Source of the DNA: Megalonaias nervosa
Taxonomy: Eukaryota > Mollusca > Bivalvia > Unionida > Unionidae
NCBI GenBank assembly: GCA_016617855.1
Contig: JAECUM010009685.1
Coordinates: 60,835 to 124,834, forward strand
Direction of reading: 5' to 3'
DNA length: 64,000 nt
A program made the translations under genes and the position numbers. The stretch's first letter is position 1. Each line of letters begins with the position of its first letter. This document shows, one piece after another, positions 12,620-24,773 of the stretch. Below the pieces are notes generated by a model, which saw only the letters and a list, made by a program, of their open reading frames with translations, did no database searches and was not told the DNA's origin.

Positions 12620-13100
12620 TTAATATATTTAAGCACCATCCACTCAGTCTTGGTACATCCAAACGACCAAACTCTTTTGAATAAAAAGTGCTCAGTCATC
12701 TATAAACTCCAGGGTGATAATTGTGGAAAAGACTACCTTGGGGAAACCGATAAAAACCTGGAAAAAAGAGCTAATGAGCACTTATACTTCAACAAAGGAT
12801 CCCTGATAACGGATGGTGAACATTGCAAAGAATCAGGGCATACCATTTCGTGGGATAACATCAGAGTACTTATTAGAGAAACTAATACCCTGAGGATGAC
12901 AATCAGAGAAGCTACTGAAATCATTGAGGGTGAGCCATTGTTGAACCTTGATTCCTGATTTGAACTTCTGCCACTGTACATAATGATTTTGTGATGTGGT
13001 CGACATTTAATTGATCACATGACTCCAGTCCCGAAGTCATTCCTCTAATGAAGGCCTTGCAATAAGGTTGAAAGCTATGGAGTTATAACCCATTTTATGC
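12614..13100 (+). pseudogene. Penelope-like element 3' fragment with GIY-YIG endonuclease domain
   Basis: The 114-residue open frame (12614-12958) looks like the C-terminal endonuclease domain of Penelope-like retroelements. It has a VHPND linker region, an IY strand, the YLGET strand, an arginine-containing helix (EKRANEH), a GHTI segment, and a downstream helix with glutamate (IREATEI) ending in LNLDS. Beyond the stop the DNA continues with the degenerate ELLPLY tail typical of these elements. No reverse transcriptase remains, so the copy is 5'-truncated exactly at the CT microsatellite. There is no sign that it is expressed. Confidence 0.72.
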
Positions 13101-13787
13101 TACCGAAAAATATATCTTCTAAGTTTCAATGACCACAAATGGATGTAGCAGGTAACAATATTCATTCAAGAAAGAAAGAGCAGCAGTCATTAAGTAACTT
13201 TGAGGAGTATATTACTATCTTGCAAGCATGAAGACATTGTTTTAATGCAAATAAAATTGCTGAACAGTTTGAAAGTTATACTTTATTTTAAAAAAAATCA
13301 AACTAGGATTAATAAAAGAAAAGATAACATTTTATAAATCCTCTTACCGTGATAAAGTCACTACGGCATGATACCCATCATCTTCAAATGCACAGGATTG
13401 GCAGAAGTTCGTTATTTCAGAGGCAACGATTGAAGTTTCCAATTTACATGCACCGCAAGGAAATTCAGCCATCTATACTGATTCAGTTAAAAACTTAGCA
13501 GAGTTTAAGCATTTTTATATAAAGATACACCAATTGTTTTTAAAGAAACAACAAACAAGATGATGAGGTAAATGCAATAAAAAGGTGGCATGAAAAATAA
13601 TATTGGCACATCATAAGGTACCAATCTTTAACAACCTATCTAACTAAGGTGAGTAAAGTCATTTGCATAATCTTGGTTGTCACATTGTATAATGTTCCTA
13701 AATCAAAATACCAAATTATTTTGCTACACACATGAAAGAATAATTGCTCCTTTTAATATACTTTTTTAAATTTAATTACGTTCTTGG
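13101..13787. other. Non-coding stretch
   Basis: AT-rich, no supported feature. Confidence 0.6.
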
Positions 13788-14180
13788 CCTTTATTGTCGG
13801 GACACAAAGGATCACTCAAGAATGGGTTAATTAAACATAGTCGCTGTAACTAATTACCCTAAAAATTATTAAACTAAAAAGTATGCTTTAATTATCATTA
13901 AATTATGTTATCTTATTTTGATACTATAATTATCAATTAAACTTTGCTTTTGATGTCGGGACAAAGAGGATAAATTATGAATGGATTCATTAAAAGTAGT
14001 CTTTATATCTAATTACCCTAAAATATTGCACTAAAAATTGTTTTAATTCTTATTAAATTATGCTATTATTATATTGATTTTATAATTATCAACTAAACTC
14101 ATGACTTCAATTAGGAATGGATTTATTAAATGTAATCGTTACACCTAATATACCAAAATGTACTGAAATATAAATTATGC
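13788..14180. repeat. ~159-bp AT-rich tandem repeat, 3 units
   Basis: TGTCGGGACA starts recur at 13795 and 13954, and AATGG landmarks at 13821, 13980 and 14116. Two units are 159 bp long and the third is shortened. Confidence 0.75.
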
Positions 14181-14559
14181 GCACCTGTTCCTATATTTTC
14201 GCACAACAACACTTGTTTGATTTTATTTTCATTTTATTCACTCATTCTAATTCCATCTACTTTATAACACAGTTAATATTAAATTATTAAAGTTATGAAT
14301 AATACATACACAACAAATATATCCGATAAATATGATATGCGTTTCGGTGCTTTCAGTATGTTCCGGTGCTTTTCAGTGTTTCTAACTACAGAGGGAGTAT
14401 GCAGGCCGGTGGTGGCCTTGTTTGATAATTTCGCCAATAGCTATTTTCACTGAATCATTTCAGTGTGTGAGATATCTAATTATTGTGCTTATATCATTCA
14501 TTGCTCAGTTTCGATATCTCACTGTGTTGAATTTGAGTTACTTTCTTTACTTTAGCAGC

Positions 14560-14640
14560 GGAGGGGGGGGGGCACCGGCTTATTTTGGGGGGCGACAACC
14601 ATCCCCCGGCCAAAGCCCCCCCCCCAATCCGGGGCCTTGG
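14560..14640. repeat. G/C homopolymer-rich block
   Basis: Runs of 9-11 G or C in otherwise AT-rich DNA. A small open frame across it (14422-14727) has no domain signal. The surrounding 14181-15700 region holds nothing else I can support. Confidence 0.6.
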
Positions 14641-15708
14641 AAAATGTTGATATTTTTAATTACCAAAAGCCAATCCGAACGGTGTATATTAAGCTTGGTT
14701 GACACAAAAAATAGCAAAAGGAGATGACCACTTCCAACTGAATGATGTTTCATATACTATTTCACGGGTAATTTCCCCTGTGCGTAAACAGACCCCACAG
14801 AGAACCCCTGGGTACGAAACGAAATACTAGAGGTGTAGAGGGCTGTACAGGCCGAATTTGGAAAACAAAACAAAAACAAAAAACAAAAACAAAAACAATA
14901 AAAAACCTAATGGAAAATAACCTTCTAAAAGTTCTTAATGTTTACAAAATAAATTTTACTTATTATTAGAACGTCTGTTATTAAAATTGTAATATATAAC
15001 CTGGACTATGTCGGATGCACCAGGTAAATTGTTGGGCATTTACAATAACCTAGACCCAGTCCCAAACAACCATTTTCACTTATATTAAGACTGATCTTGA
15101 TATTAAACCTATAAAATCAGAGAATATTTAGCTATATATTAGTTGTTTTCAGAATAAAAAATAAAAAATTCAGATCAAGTAGAAAACAAACTTGATTTTG
15201 GACAAGATTAAGTCCAAGATACAATGCCACACTACAACAGTATACAATGAAATATAAATAAAAAATAAAAAACAAAACAACCAACAATGCAAATCAAATA
15301 TGCATAACAATATATTCAGCATGCAAACATCGTTACATGTATTTATCCATCCATTCATCGAGATACAACTCTGCGTAATTAGCAATAAAAGAAGTTGGTT
15401 AAAAAAAAAAGATCTAGATTGATAGACAGACAGAGGTTTGGATGAATGAATGCATAGGCAGATTAATAGACTGATAGATTCTCGCATGGGGAATGTAAAA
15501 TAATATTTCATGTAAATCTTTAATTTCGTCAACAAAATGCACATATCAAAGCAGCAACAAAGCATAGACAAATACTTATGTTTGATGAAATTTAATGAAC
15601 AAGAAATCTTACATTTCCCACAAACAAACTGTATGATTTTCATTCATAGTATACATAGACACAGATACCCAAACACGTACATACATTCAGCCATTGCTTC
15701 ATCCTTCC

Positions 15709-15742
15709 ATACATACATACATACATACATACATACATACAT
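15709..15742. repeat. (ACAT)n microsatellite
   Basis: Tetranucleotide repeat of about eight units. Confidence 0.95.
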
Positions 15743-15975
15743 TCATCCATCATTAAAAACATAAGTTAACATTTCTGCTATAATGTTGCTGCTATAAATA
15801 TAGCAAGTCACAAGAATAATCCTTATATAAATGACTAAGACATAAATATACACAGAAAGAAAGCATCAGAATCAATTCCTATCATTGGCTTGGCTCTAAA
15901 ATCTTTCATTTTCTTTAAATCTACAAATAGATGTACTATTAGCATGCGCTGCGACGTTCTATTTTTTTCTTCAGA

Positions 15976-16690
15976 ATATACCATATATACTCGCTTATAA
16001 ACCTATCATTTTTACCAGACAATCTATTAATGCAGGGTAGGGTTCATCTTATAAGCGATATATAACAAAATATTTTAAAATCTGCCCTTACCGTATTGAC
16101 TGAATACTTTGCAACACTAAAATTCAGAACTTTACTTGGTAACTCCGACGATGAGGACGAAGTTTTGAGTTTTGAACCAGCTGATACCAGACAGTGACAT
16201 TTGCAGGATACTGTGAATCACAAAAATGTGGACTTTACTTTGTCTATTATAATACTTTTGGAATTAATATATTACAAGACATTGTGAGTCGCATCATTCT
16301 GGATTATGATTTTTATACTGGTATATGCCATATAATTCGATGCATGGATTTATTATATAAATGGATTACAAATCGTTATGGATTTCATTACATGAAGATG
16401 AACAAATTATAAGTTGTCAATTTATTTGTACATATCAAGCACAATAATACAAATTTTCCCTACCTTACTTTTGACTTTATTTGTCCTATCCATCATCTAG
16501 TTTGACTTGTTCAATTTTCCCCAAGTACAACGCGGACTCACTGACCACATGTCACCCTTTTGTAGGTGGATTTGACTTGCAAAAGACCGCTCGATTTATA
16601 GGAGGGTTATAGAAAAAATTCCTTTTTGCAGCTCTACAGTGAGGATCGACTTATAGCTGAATCGACGTATAAGCATGTACATCCAATATA
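15976..16690 (+). mobile_element. Possible pogo/Tigger-like DNA transposon relic
   Basis: The ends resemble the pogo-type terminal theme: TATACTCGCTTATAAACC on the left, and a related GACTTATAGC ... CGACGTATAAGC on the right in opposite orientation. A short open tail ending at 16197 is rich in acidic residues (SDDEDEVLSFEPAD), like the acidic C-terminus of such transposases. The catalytic region is not recognisable, so this is weakly supported. Confidence 0.35.
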
Positions 16691-16909
16691 TGTGTGCAAA
16701 GTGGTCAAGTTTCTAACCCCTTTCAGTTTGATTAGTAACAACGAAATGGCAACTTTCTGTCTTTTTTAACTGATGAGTGGGTGATTATGTCAGAAAAAAG
16801 TGATTTTCGTCAATTTAAGAGTTATATTTTGATCATTTTTTCATTCACGTGTCACAACATATTGAGCCGTAAAATTGATGTTTAAATAAAACGTCGATGT
16901 TTAAAAAAA

Positions 16910-18870
16910 GAATGTACTTGACCTTTTGTTCATATATTCAGGATATTGTATTATCTGTGCACAAAATAGTTGTTTCCCGTTCTTTTCACCATTATGAATG
17001 ATAACGAAATCATGCCTGTTGTGACTGAAGGAACTACTTCTTGGACATTTAGGAACTCCCAAAATAATGACCTGGAGTGTAATGCCATCTCGTGAGAGTT
17101 TAGGAATGTTGTTAGGGTCATATCCCAGAACACAGATATTGTCATCTCCGTCCACTGGTACTCTCTGTGGAAACTGCAGGTCACTGGATAAGTAGACGAA
17201 GTATTGTTTTCCATCTGTCAGACCAAAACAATACACTGCATTGCTGCCACTAACAGATATGTAGACACGTGACTTGGCAACTCGCGAGCAACATAAGCAT
17301 AACTTGTTGTCTTTTGACAATAAAAGTCAAGGTGAAGCTTCACGTTTCCATTCCGAGTGATAAGGCTCCAGTAATGTTTTTCACTCTTAATATCCGATAT
17401 ATCTCCACTGTGACCAGATACAAGGATCTCATCCACGCTGATTGCATCAACACTACAATGTATATACTTGGTTGTTACCATCCTTATGTCTCTGATGGAG
17501 CAGTCCTTAATGGACAGAAACTGGACAGTTTTCATATCGGGTATTGTTATAGCAACTTCATTGTCTCTTATCAGACACATGCCATTAGGATTTCAAGTCA
17601 GTGTCTGGCTTGTTATGAAGTTGTGCGATGAATCAATCAGACAGTTGGTCTTCATATTATAGTCCGCGAGAACTGTGTAACCGTTGGGTAACTGGACGAT
17701 ACCTAAATAAAATGGACTTTTTGTGCTTGGACAATGTATATCAATAACTTTAGAGAGTTCCATTGTTCATGTTTGATGAGGTATCATGAGACTTTTCCAT
17801 TGCAAATCCTTAGGTTCCTCTTGGCATACTATTTTCATCAAACCTACCGCATCTTTGGAAAGTTGCTATCGGGTTCAAGTCTTAGTTTGATGTTAACCAC
17901 TCTTTCAAACTTCTCTCGAATATGGTCAGTGCAACATTGCAGCTGCTTCATTGTCGTGCTAGTCATCAGACATGTTTGTGTATCCGATCCAAAATCTCCA
18001 ACCATCTCCAAAAGCCTTTGAGAGTTTCTAATGGCACTTATCAAGGACTGATATTGCTGATTCTGTTCCTGCGTTTTGATCAACCACTCCTTGTAAATTC
18101 GATTTTCCTCAAGCTTCACCGTCTTCTCAATATCATCCAGCACAGTTTTCAGTTTCATTATGATGTCCCCTATTTATACCGAAATATCGTTAACATGAGA
18201 TTCCTTAATACCTACATTTCTTCGTTCATCTCCATAAAATCCCTAATACGATCCTCTCATTTTCGTGGTTGTTACTGTATTTTTCTGCGTTCGTCTCCCT
18301 CAATTCTAGCGTATTCTGACATGCTTTATGGTTAAGGAAAGAACACGTAGTGCAACATGCAGTCTAGTGGCCCCTACAGTAAATCTTGATTTCGTCATTA
18401 TCGTGCTCAGGTCACCCAAATCCCTCTCTCAATCGCATGCGGATTTCAGGATTATTTTCCAATTCTTCAATGGTAATAAGCTGATGACTTTTAGTCATCT
18501 TTATCTTTTGATGGTATACAGTACAGTTCTAACCCATGAACTCTTCAAATACAACACAGAATTTCTTAGCAACGTTTCTAGAGCTGTCTGGTGAACTGAA
18601 CATACTTCACAGGACCGTTCTACTTTCGATTTCCCTACAGACGCCAATGGACTGTTAGGAAATAAAGAAACCCATTCTATTACAGGGTTTTCTCTATTTG
18701 AAGGCCTAGTTACTGCTCTACATACCGGACACACAAATTCCTCAACTGTCTTACTACCAGACTTGTTTGTTACGTATTCCTGAAGACAGTGTTCGCACAG
18801 CAACTGATGGGACGAGGTAAACCAGTCCAGACATATCAAGCACACATATCGGTCTTTACCGGTACGTGTC
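16910..18870 (-). pseudogene. TRIM-like gene remnant: RING, B-box, coiled coil, beta-propeller tail
   Basis: Pieces lie in N-to-C order on the minus strand but in several frames. The RING-like start (18845-18501) has CLIC and CPVC. B-box-like cysteine/histidine clusters lie around 18350-18600. A helical coiled-coil segment spans 18158-17844, and a beta-strand-rich tail of the kind found in bivalve TRIM2/3/71-like proteins spans 17580-16901 (for example YVYLSSDLQ-like and VDGDDNICVLGYD repeats). The RING lacks the middle C-x-H ligands: the text goes from HQLL straight to CEHC. Intervening stops and frame changes, and no clear start codon, argue for a pseudogene, though base errors cannot be excluded. 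Confidence 0.68.
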
Positions 18871-19083
18871 TAAAGCGTACGCAGGTTGGATTCGGAAAGA
18901 TTTGCATGCAGAAAAATTGCACATGTTAATGAATTGGTGCCATCAGACTCACATATCGCCCATCAGTATCAACACAGATCTGGAGTGGGGTTGATTCATC
19001 GCACTACTTTGGGATATGACTGAAAATTGTTTAAAGCTACGTTAAAAATCCGAATCACACACACACACACACACACCTACCTT

Positions 19084-19132
<49 letters not shown>

Positions 19133-20478
19133 CACACATATACACACATATCATTATCATCATCTTTTAAAAGGATTAAATATAATCTTCGATATTGTTC
19201 TCATGAAAATGTAAACAAAGTCAAAACCATAAATTCTACATAAAACGCTAATATTAATTTAAAACAATAAGGAATAAGAACATATATGAACACCCATAAA
19301 CTGGAATATAAATCTTGCAATCATTAAGCAGTAAGCTGAATGATGTTATTTATACGAGGACTTGAATTTACAGTAAGAAGTTGAATTTCGAATTTCAAAC
19401 TTTAACTTTAGATCCGACATAGCGCAAGGTTTATTTAATTTGACAGAGCTAGATCGTGGAATAAAAAAGATAAATGTCTAGAAAAGTGAATGAAGGTCAT
19501 GGTCATATATTAGCTGTTGGGTGAGATGGCCAGATGGAATAACCGTGTGTGTGTGTGTGTCTGTGTGTGTGTGCGCGCGCTGGACTCGCGAACTTTGCTT
19601 CATAGCCTGATGTTTGTACATCTGTTTCTATCAGGTAAAAGATTTCGATTTTCGATGTCCTGATTCGATATCCTAAAGTTGACTATTTATGTGCATTTTT
19701 TTCGGTGGTCCAATTGATTAGGCGTTGAATAATGCAACGGGATGTGGTTTCTAAGACTTAAAGTTTGACGATTGAAGAGAAACATAAATTAAATAATTGG
19801 AATTGGTGGTCGAGTGGTTAGATCGTTATGAACATAAGGTCGAAAGGGAGATAACTGGATTTTGTTCTTGCTGTTCTATGCTGGCTGACTTTGACGTGTC
19901 TTGTTTCGCCTCTATTCAGATCTAAGTGAAGATGAATGTAGTCCAAGGTCGTTTGATCTGGCGCACAAAGAAGTATGGAGAGCAAAGGAGTGGTTACTTA
20001 ACGCAGTTAATTAGGGATCACGAAAGGCTGTTTATTATTCCCCACCACGCAGTCTTTCTCCTTAACATGTGGGATAATAACAGTATCAATATGACTGTTA
20101 ACAAAAATTCAATTTACGTTTATCAATAAAAGTAGTGTTATTATTCACTGCCTCAATTTGCTGCTGTGTATTTTACATTGATTGTGTCTAATACCTCACA
20201 TGTGGATATGTGCGTTATTACAAGTAATTCGTGTAAATGTCCAGCACTTCAATGCAGTACGCTCCGCCTACTCCTTTGCATATCTAATTATTTAAAACAG
20301 CCGTTTCCGCTTTGAATATATCCCAGTGATTGAAACGAAATTTAAACGTGCATTGCAAAATTGGAAAATAAGATCAAACTTTTTGCTGTTAATAAGAGTT
20401 AACTGTTGGATATGTATTAGCGAGGGGGAAGAATAAGGGTGAGGAGGATGAGGCTAGTGCTTTCTTTGAGCCGTGATA

Positions 20479-20515
<37 letters not shown>

Positions 20516-20995
20516 TCATTTGTTTTTATGGACTTCACATGAATCTACATCTGACCTTAAAATAATATGGCAGAACAACACTAACGTCATAGAAAACAGA
20601 AGCTTATTTAGACAGTAACATAAAGAAACCTAATTTAACGTCCCTAATTATGTATATTTTTCATAAGTTTGATATGAAGATAGATTTATTCTCAGGATCT
20701 AGAATAATCAAGTAGGTAAATGTTTTGTTTTTAAGAAATGTGCTAGAAGCAAGCAATATTAGTTTTATCTAATCATTTTTCTTAAACTATTTACAGTGTG
20801 GATATTCAGAACATCAGTCTCTTTAATGTGCCGTTTTGGAACTTCAAACTTACTGGCATTATTCATAACTAATTGTTATAGAAGTACAATCAGTTATGGA
20901 CAGTAGACGTGAATTAAAGAGGAACATTTACCATCTCTTTAAGATGAACTCATTTCAAGGCAATGCACAAATAAATGCCGCGTTTGCTTACAAAG
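18871..20995. other. Non-coding stretch with microsatellites
   Basis: Contains (CA)n at 19051-19076, (CT)n at 19087-19128, (GT)n at 19544-19574 and (ATT)n at 20478-20514. No supported gene. Confidence 0.8.
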
Positions 20996-21195
20996 AGCAG
21001 AAGCAGGGAGGGTGAACAGACCATTTTAGGAGGGTTTATTTGTGTCAATAATGCTAACCAGCAGAGAGTGTGAACAGACCACTTTTTAGAGCAGTCCATC
21101 TGTGAAAGTAAACCTTCCTACAAAAATGAACAGACAGGCGTCCATAATTCTAAACCGAGACCTCTAACCGACCGAGGCTTCTACCGGGTTATTTT
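20996..21195 (+). repeat. E0 left terminal inverted repeat
   Basis: Pairs with the right end. Contains an internally repeated theme (GTGAACAGACCA...) at about 21012 and 21070. Confidence 0.8.
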
Positions 21196-21239
21196 CTTGC
21201 GTGTCAAATTATTTACCAGTGCCTTATTGCTAACGAATC

Positions 21240-22229
21240 ACCCTTCACAAAAGTGAAGGCGGTGGTAATTGTGTATCTTCAGGAATTACTTATAATTGTT
21301 CACGTACAAATCCACGTTCAGGAGCAGCTGAATCTAGTTTGTAGATTGCAGGTCTACCCATGGATCTTACCACGCTGGAAATGTTGTGTGTGGTTACTCT
21401 GGGTCAGTCGTTCTTTTTATACCCCCTCCCTCAAGCTCCCCCTGCTCATATAAATATCTGACAGTCACATTACCTAGTACTGACTGTTTTGAGAAAGAGT
21501 CATGTCTCTTAAATGGTATGTGTTTCTTCGAGATTGCATTGATGGGTTTCATAGAACTTCAACGAGTAATTTCATTATTTAAAGCAGCTATCACACTTGG
21601 TAGTCTTGCAACCCATTCACGAGATCTCTTGTCCACCTGAACTTTATTCAAGGATATTTCCTGCGCATACTGATATCAAAAACAATCGCTCAGCAAGTAT
21701 TCGATTAAATCGCTCATCGAGATGAATTGCGGTGTGCCCGCATCTGATTTTTTGACGTTATGTTGTTGCATCTGTGAAGTTACTGCACCACAAAATTCTT
21801 TGCCAGGAACAACCTTTAGCAACTGTGGCCATCGCAAGGGCCCTCGTCGATAAATTCGTTCAAACGCAGATGCAATTCAGTTGCTTTGTTAATAGTGGTT
21901 CTGCTTCTTTATGTCTACATGCAACGTCAACGACAGTCAACGCGTATTTGTATGTGCGTGATTGACATCTACCAGTTTTAATAGTATCATGTGGTAAAAA
22001 TAAAATATCTGCCTGATGAACCTCATTGGGAGTGCCGACATCAAAAATGTGCGTACTGAATTTTGTTAGGTGGTGGTAGATAAAATTGCCATATTGCCTG
22101 TCGTCCTAACGAATCTGCAGCAACAGAACGTGTGGTACCTGCTGCATCAGCAAGTTTACTAATCGCTGATCTACCCCTCCAATATCCTCTTGGCCTATAA
22201 TAAACTGAGTCCATTATAATAGTTATCAA
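21240..22229 (-). pseudogene. INT: Maverick integrase (E0 lineage), decayed
   Basis: Read on the minus strand, the N-terminal GYWRGRSAI motif is in frame from 22229. After a frame break at about 22041 the catalytic core appears (NEVHQADILFLPHD, then YALTVVDVACRHKEAEPL), followed by the ERFNR segment with the third catalytic position near 21715, REWVARLP-like sequence, and a C-terminal VRYLYEQGELEGG segment near 21440. Several stops and frame changes, and loss of the central aspartate region, make it inactive. The family is the retroviral-like DDE integrase of Polintons, which inserts the linear element. Confidence 0.75.
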
Positions 22230-22232
22230 TGA

Positions 22233-22640
22233 TTAATTACCGGCCCCTAGCACTAGTTTACCTTTCATCGCAGATCTTATCAAAAAAGCAGCAAGTGATT
22301 CTCTGAGAGATTTATTTTTTACAGACTTTAGAGTGTGAATCAACTTCACATCTGCAATATGTCGTTATTGTAGATCTGGATTTTTATACGCCACATCACG
22401 AACGTGGCACGCTTGATCAATCGCATTTATTGGATATTTTCCAGGTCTTGGTTGATCTTTCTCGTCAAGTCGGATATCAAGTCGGGTTCCAGGACCACAA
22501 TCATTATATCCAGGACAATGTTTTTCGCCGGGATACTTAGCCCATGGAGCCCTTGGTAATTTTCCCAGTGAAGCAGCGATATCTCCGCCTGTTGCATGAG
22601 AGATAAATTTGTATGTTTTTGTACCACGTCACACACTTGC
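22233..22640 (-). pseudogene. PLA2-like (parvovirus VP1u-type) protein, E0
   Basis: The minus strand has a CGPGTRLD calcium-loop-like motif, then PINAIDQACHVRDVAY, and RHIADVKL after one TAA stop. It ends at 22233 just before the integrase start at 22229. The histidine of the catalytic HD pair is replaced by arginine (RD), and the ORF carries an internal stop. Placement directly upstream of the integrase mirrors the fused arrangement in E1 and E2. Confidence 0.65.
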
Positions 22641-22754
22641 CTGTAAGTGCACGCTTTTATTCCTCGTCGTTATTGTTTTTAATCCACTGGTATTGGTGGG
22701 TGCTCTGCATCGATCAAAATATAAATCCATATACTTATTATATATTTTTAAAAC

Positions 22755-23378
22755 ATGAATGTCACTGATTGCTCAGCGACAAGAAAGGAAGAGCTAATCA
22801 AGCATGATCCAGCGCTTCCAAATTCTATCAGAGCAATTGTCATAGGTCCATCTGGGTCTGGTAAGACGCAATTGTTACTTAACCTGATAATTAGATGGCT
22901 CAAGTGGGATAAGTTGTGTTTAGTGGCATCATCTGTAGATGATCAGCGAGGCTACGACGTGCTTAAAGATTTTAACGAAAATGCAAAGTTGTTGGACGAG
23001 GACGGCAATAATATTATTGATTTTATCACCGACATCAACGATGCGCTGTTGGTACATGATCTCAACGGGGGCATCAACTATCTCGTAGTATACGTTGATG
23101 TGATGCTAGACAAACAATCAAATCCAGCTCGGATATTTTCCAGAGGCAGACACAAAAACACTGATATTATATATGTTACTCAGCGATATGCGCAAATGCC
23201 TAAAGTGATCAAAGGTAACTGCAGTTTTCTGGTTGTCTTTAATGGTGTTGATATTCGCACGCTAAGAAACATCCACCAGACTTGGTGCTCAGGGGATATG
23301 GATACGATTAAGTTTAAAAACTTTTTTCTCAAAAGCGCAAGCGATTCCTCATGGATTTATCACGATAAATTTACGTGA
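22755..23378 (+). CDS. ATP: Maverick packaging ATPase, E0, open frame
   Basis: A 207-residue FtsK/HerA-type ATPase. Walker A is GPSGSGKT near residue 32. The Walker B strand reads LVVYVDVML near residue 108, where the usual pair of acidic residues is reduced to one. A sensor-like VTQRYAQMPK follows. In Polintons this ATPase is inferred to pump DNA into the capsid. It is the only undamaged gene of E0 and starts 115 bp from the divergent PLA2-like ORF. The altered Walker B makes activity doubtful. Confidence 0.82.
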   Translation: MNVTDCSATRKEELIKHDPALPNSIRAIVIGPSGSGKTQLLLNLIIRWLKWDKLCLVASSVDDQRGYDVLKDFNENAKLLDEDGNNIIDFITDINDALLVHDLNGGINYLVVYVDVMLDKQSNPARIFSRGRHKNTDIIYVTQRYAQMPKVIKGNCSFLVVFNGVDIRTLRNIHQTWCSGDMDTIKFKNFFLKSASDSSWIYHDKFT

Positions 23379-23494
23379 TTCTCAGTCGCGATATTGCATA
23401 GATCTCGATAAAATTTTTGGTTGAGATACCTGTGACCTAACCGCATCGCTAAAGCAGCAGTGAGGGTGAGTGTCCCGGGTTTCGATAAACAAGA

Positions 23495-23729
23495 AAATAA
23501 ACCTGTAGAGGCCTCTGTCGGTTAGAGGTCTCGGATTAGAATTATTGGCTCTTGTCTGTTCATTTTCGTAGGAATGTTTAATTTCACAAATGGACTGCTC
23601 TAAAAAGTGGTATGTTCACAACCTCTGCTGGTTAGCGTTATTGACGCTCGTCTGTTCATTTTCGTAGGAAGCTTTACTTTCACAAATAAACCCTATTAAA
23701 ATGGACTGTTCACCCTCTCTGCTGCTGCT
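23495..23729 (-). repeat. E0 right terminal inverted repeat
   Basis: Inverted counterpart of 20996-21195. It has one additional or longer internal repeat unit (TTTCGTAGGAA theme at 23567 and 23663). Confidence 0.8.
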
Positions 23730-24768
23730 GGTATTTGATATCGACTCCACCCACTTGCTTGAAAGTGACTTACGTTTGCCATGTGAAACATAATTGGGAT
23801 CAGCCTTTGGTAAGACATTTTTGGGATTGATACAAAAATGTCAAAGTAAGAGATTTAGCAGATTGAAGCTTTTATGGTAAAGTCTTTTGTGATTAAATTG
23901 CAAATCTATGTATTTGGAGGATTTGGGTAATCAAAGTGCCTAATGTCAATTCTAAAAAATAAAAGTATGGCCTGACGCCACGTCTGCAAATGGAGGGCAT
24001 TTTGTAAATCAAGACATATGTTTGACATTGCGAGTTTTTTCTGTTATGTCTATTGTTCACCCGACTCTATAGTTTTAAAAGTGAGTTAATAGGCAGCTTT
24101 GCTTCTTTTGAAGATGAAGAATGACTCAAACTTTAAAGTTATTTCACAGTCTGAAAGTGTTGAATATAATCGTCACTGAGCATTCTCTGAAATCTTATTC
24201 TAAAGAATCGCATAAAAATAAAGAAACCTTTTATTTTGAGCACTGATGATTGAAAACACCATAATAACCTCTCCTATGAGTGGGAAACCTTAGTAACCAA
24301 TAACACTGTTTTTTAATATGACACGTCATAGTGTATGTGGCTCAAATTATTATATCAGACTTATCAGCATTGATGTTTTCATCGACACTGTTGTATAGGA
24401 TTGATTTTAGCTGCCAAACTATAACTTCATGCCTCAAAAAGTGCACTTTGCAGCAGCCACAAATGTATTATACTCAAGCCATTTAGGTTAAAAAACGCCA
24501 TGGAATGTAGAATTTAGGCAGACATATTTGAAATTTCTTCAGACGATATTAAACTGCTTGAAGTTTACTGTATTCAATTCTTTTGCTGTGATTATAGTCA
24601 TATGTTTGCTACTATAGTGCATTTCTTTCATATCCGTCAGTAATTAACATAGTTATATCAGACTCCTCAGTAGATATGTATGCTTGCAATAGTATGAATG
24701 TGCAATAACTGATCAAAAGGGGTTCATGTCTATAATGTATATCATTGCAAATAAAACCTAAACTTGGG
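23730..24768. other. Non-coding stretch between E0 and E1
   Basis: AT-rich, no supported feature. Confidence 0.65.
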
Positions 24769-24773
24769 ATTCC

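Larger units (their letters stand above)
20996..23729. mobile_element. E0: 2.7-kb Maverick/Polinton deletion derivative
   Basis: Inverted ends (AGCAGAAGCAGGGAGGGTGA on the left, AGCAGCAGCAGAGAGGGTGA on the right read inward) enclose a minus-strand PLA2-like ORF, a minus-strand integrase and a plus-strand packaging ATPase, all of Maverick type. A normal Maverick is 15-20 kb, so most genes are gone. The integrase is from a different lineage than that of E1/E2. No target duplication is evident at the termini. Confidence 0.8.

Noticed and set aside
20996..23729. A target duplication for E0
   Set aside because: The bases outside the inverted ends do not match each other for five or six positions.
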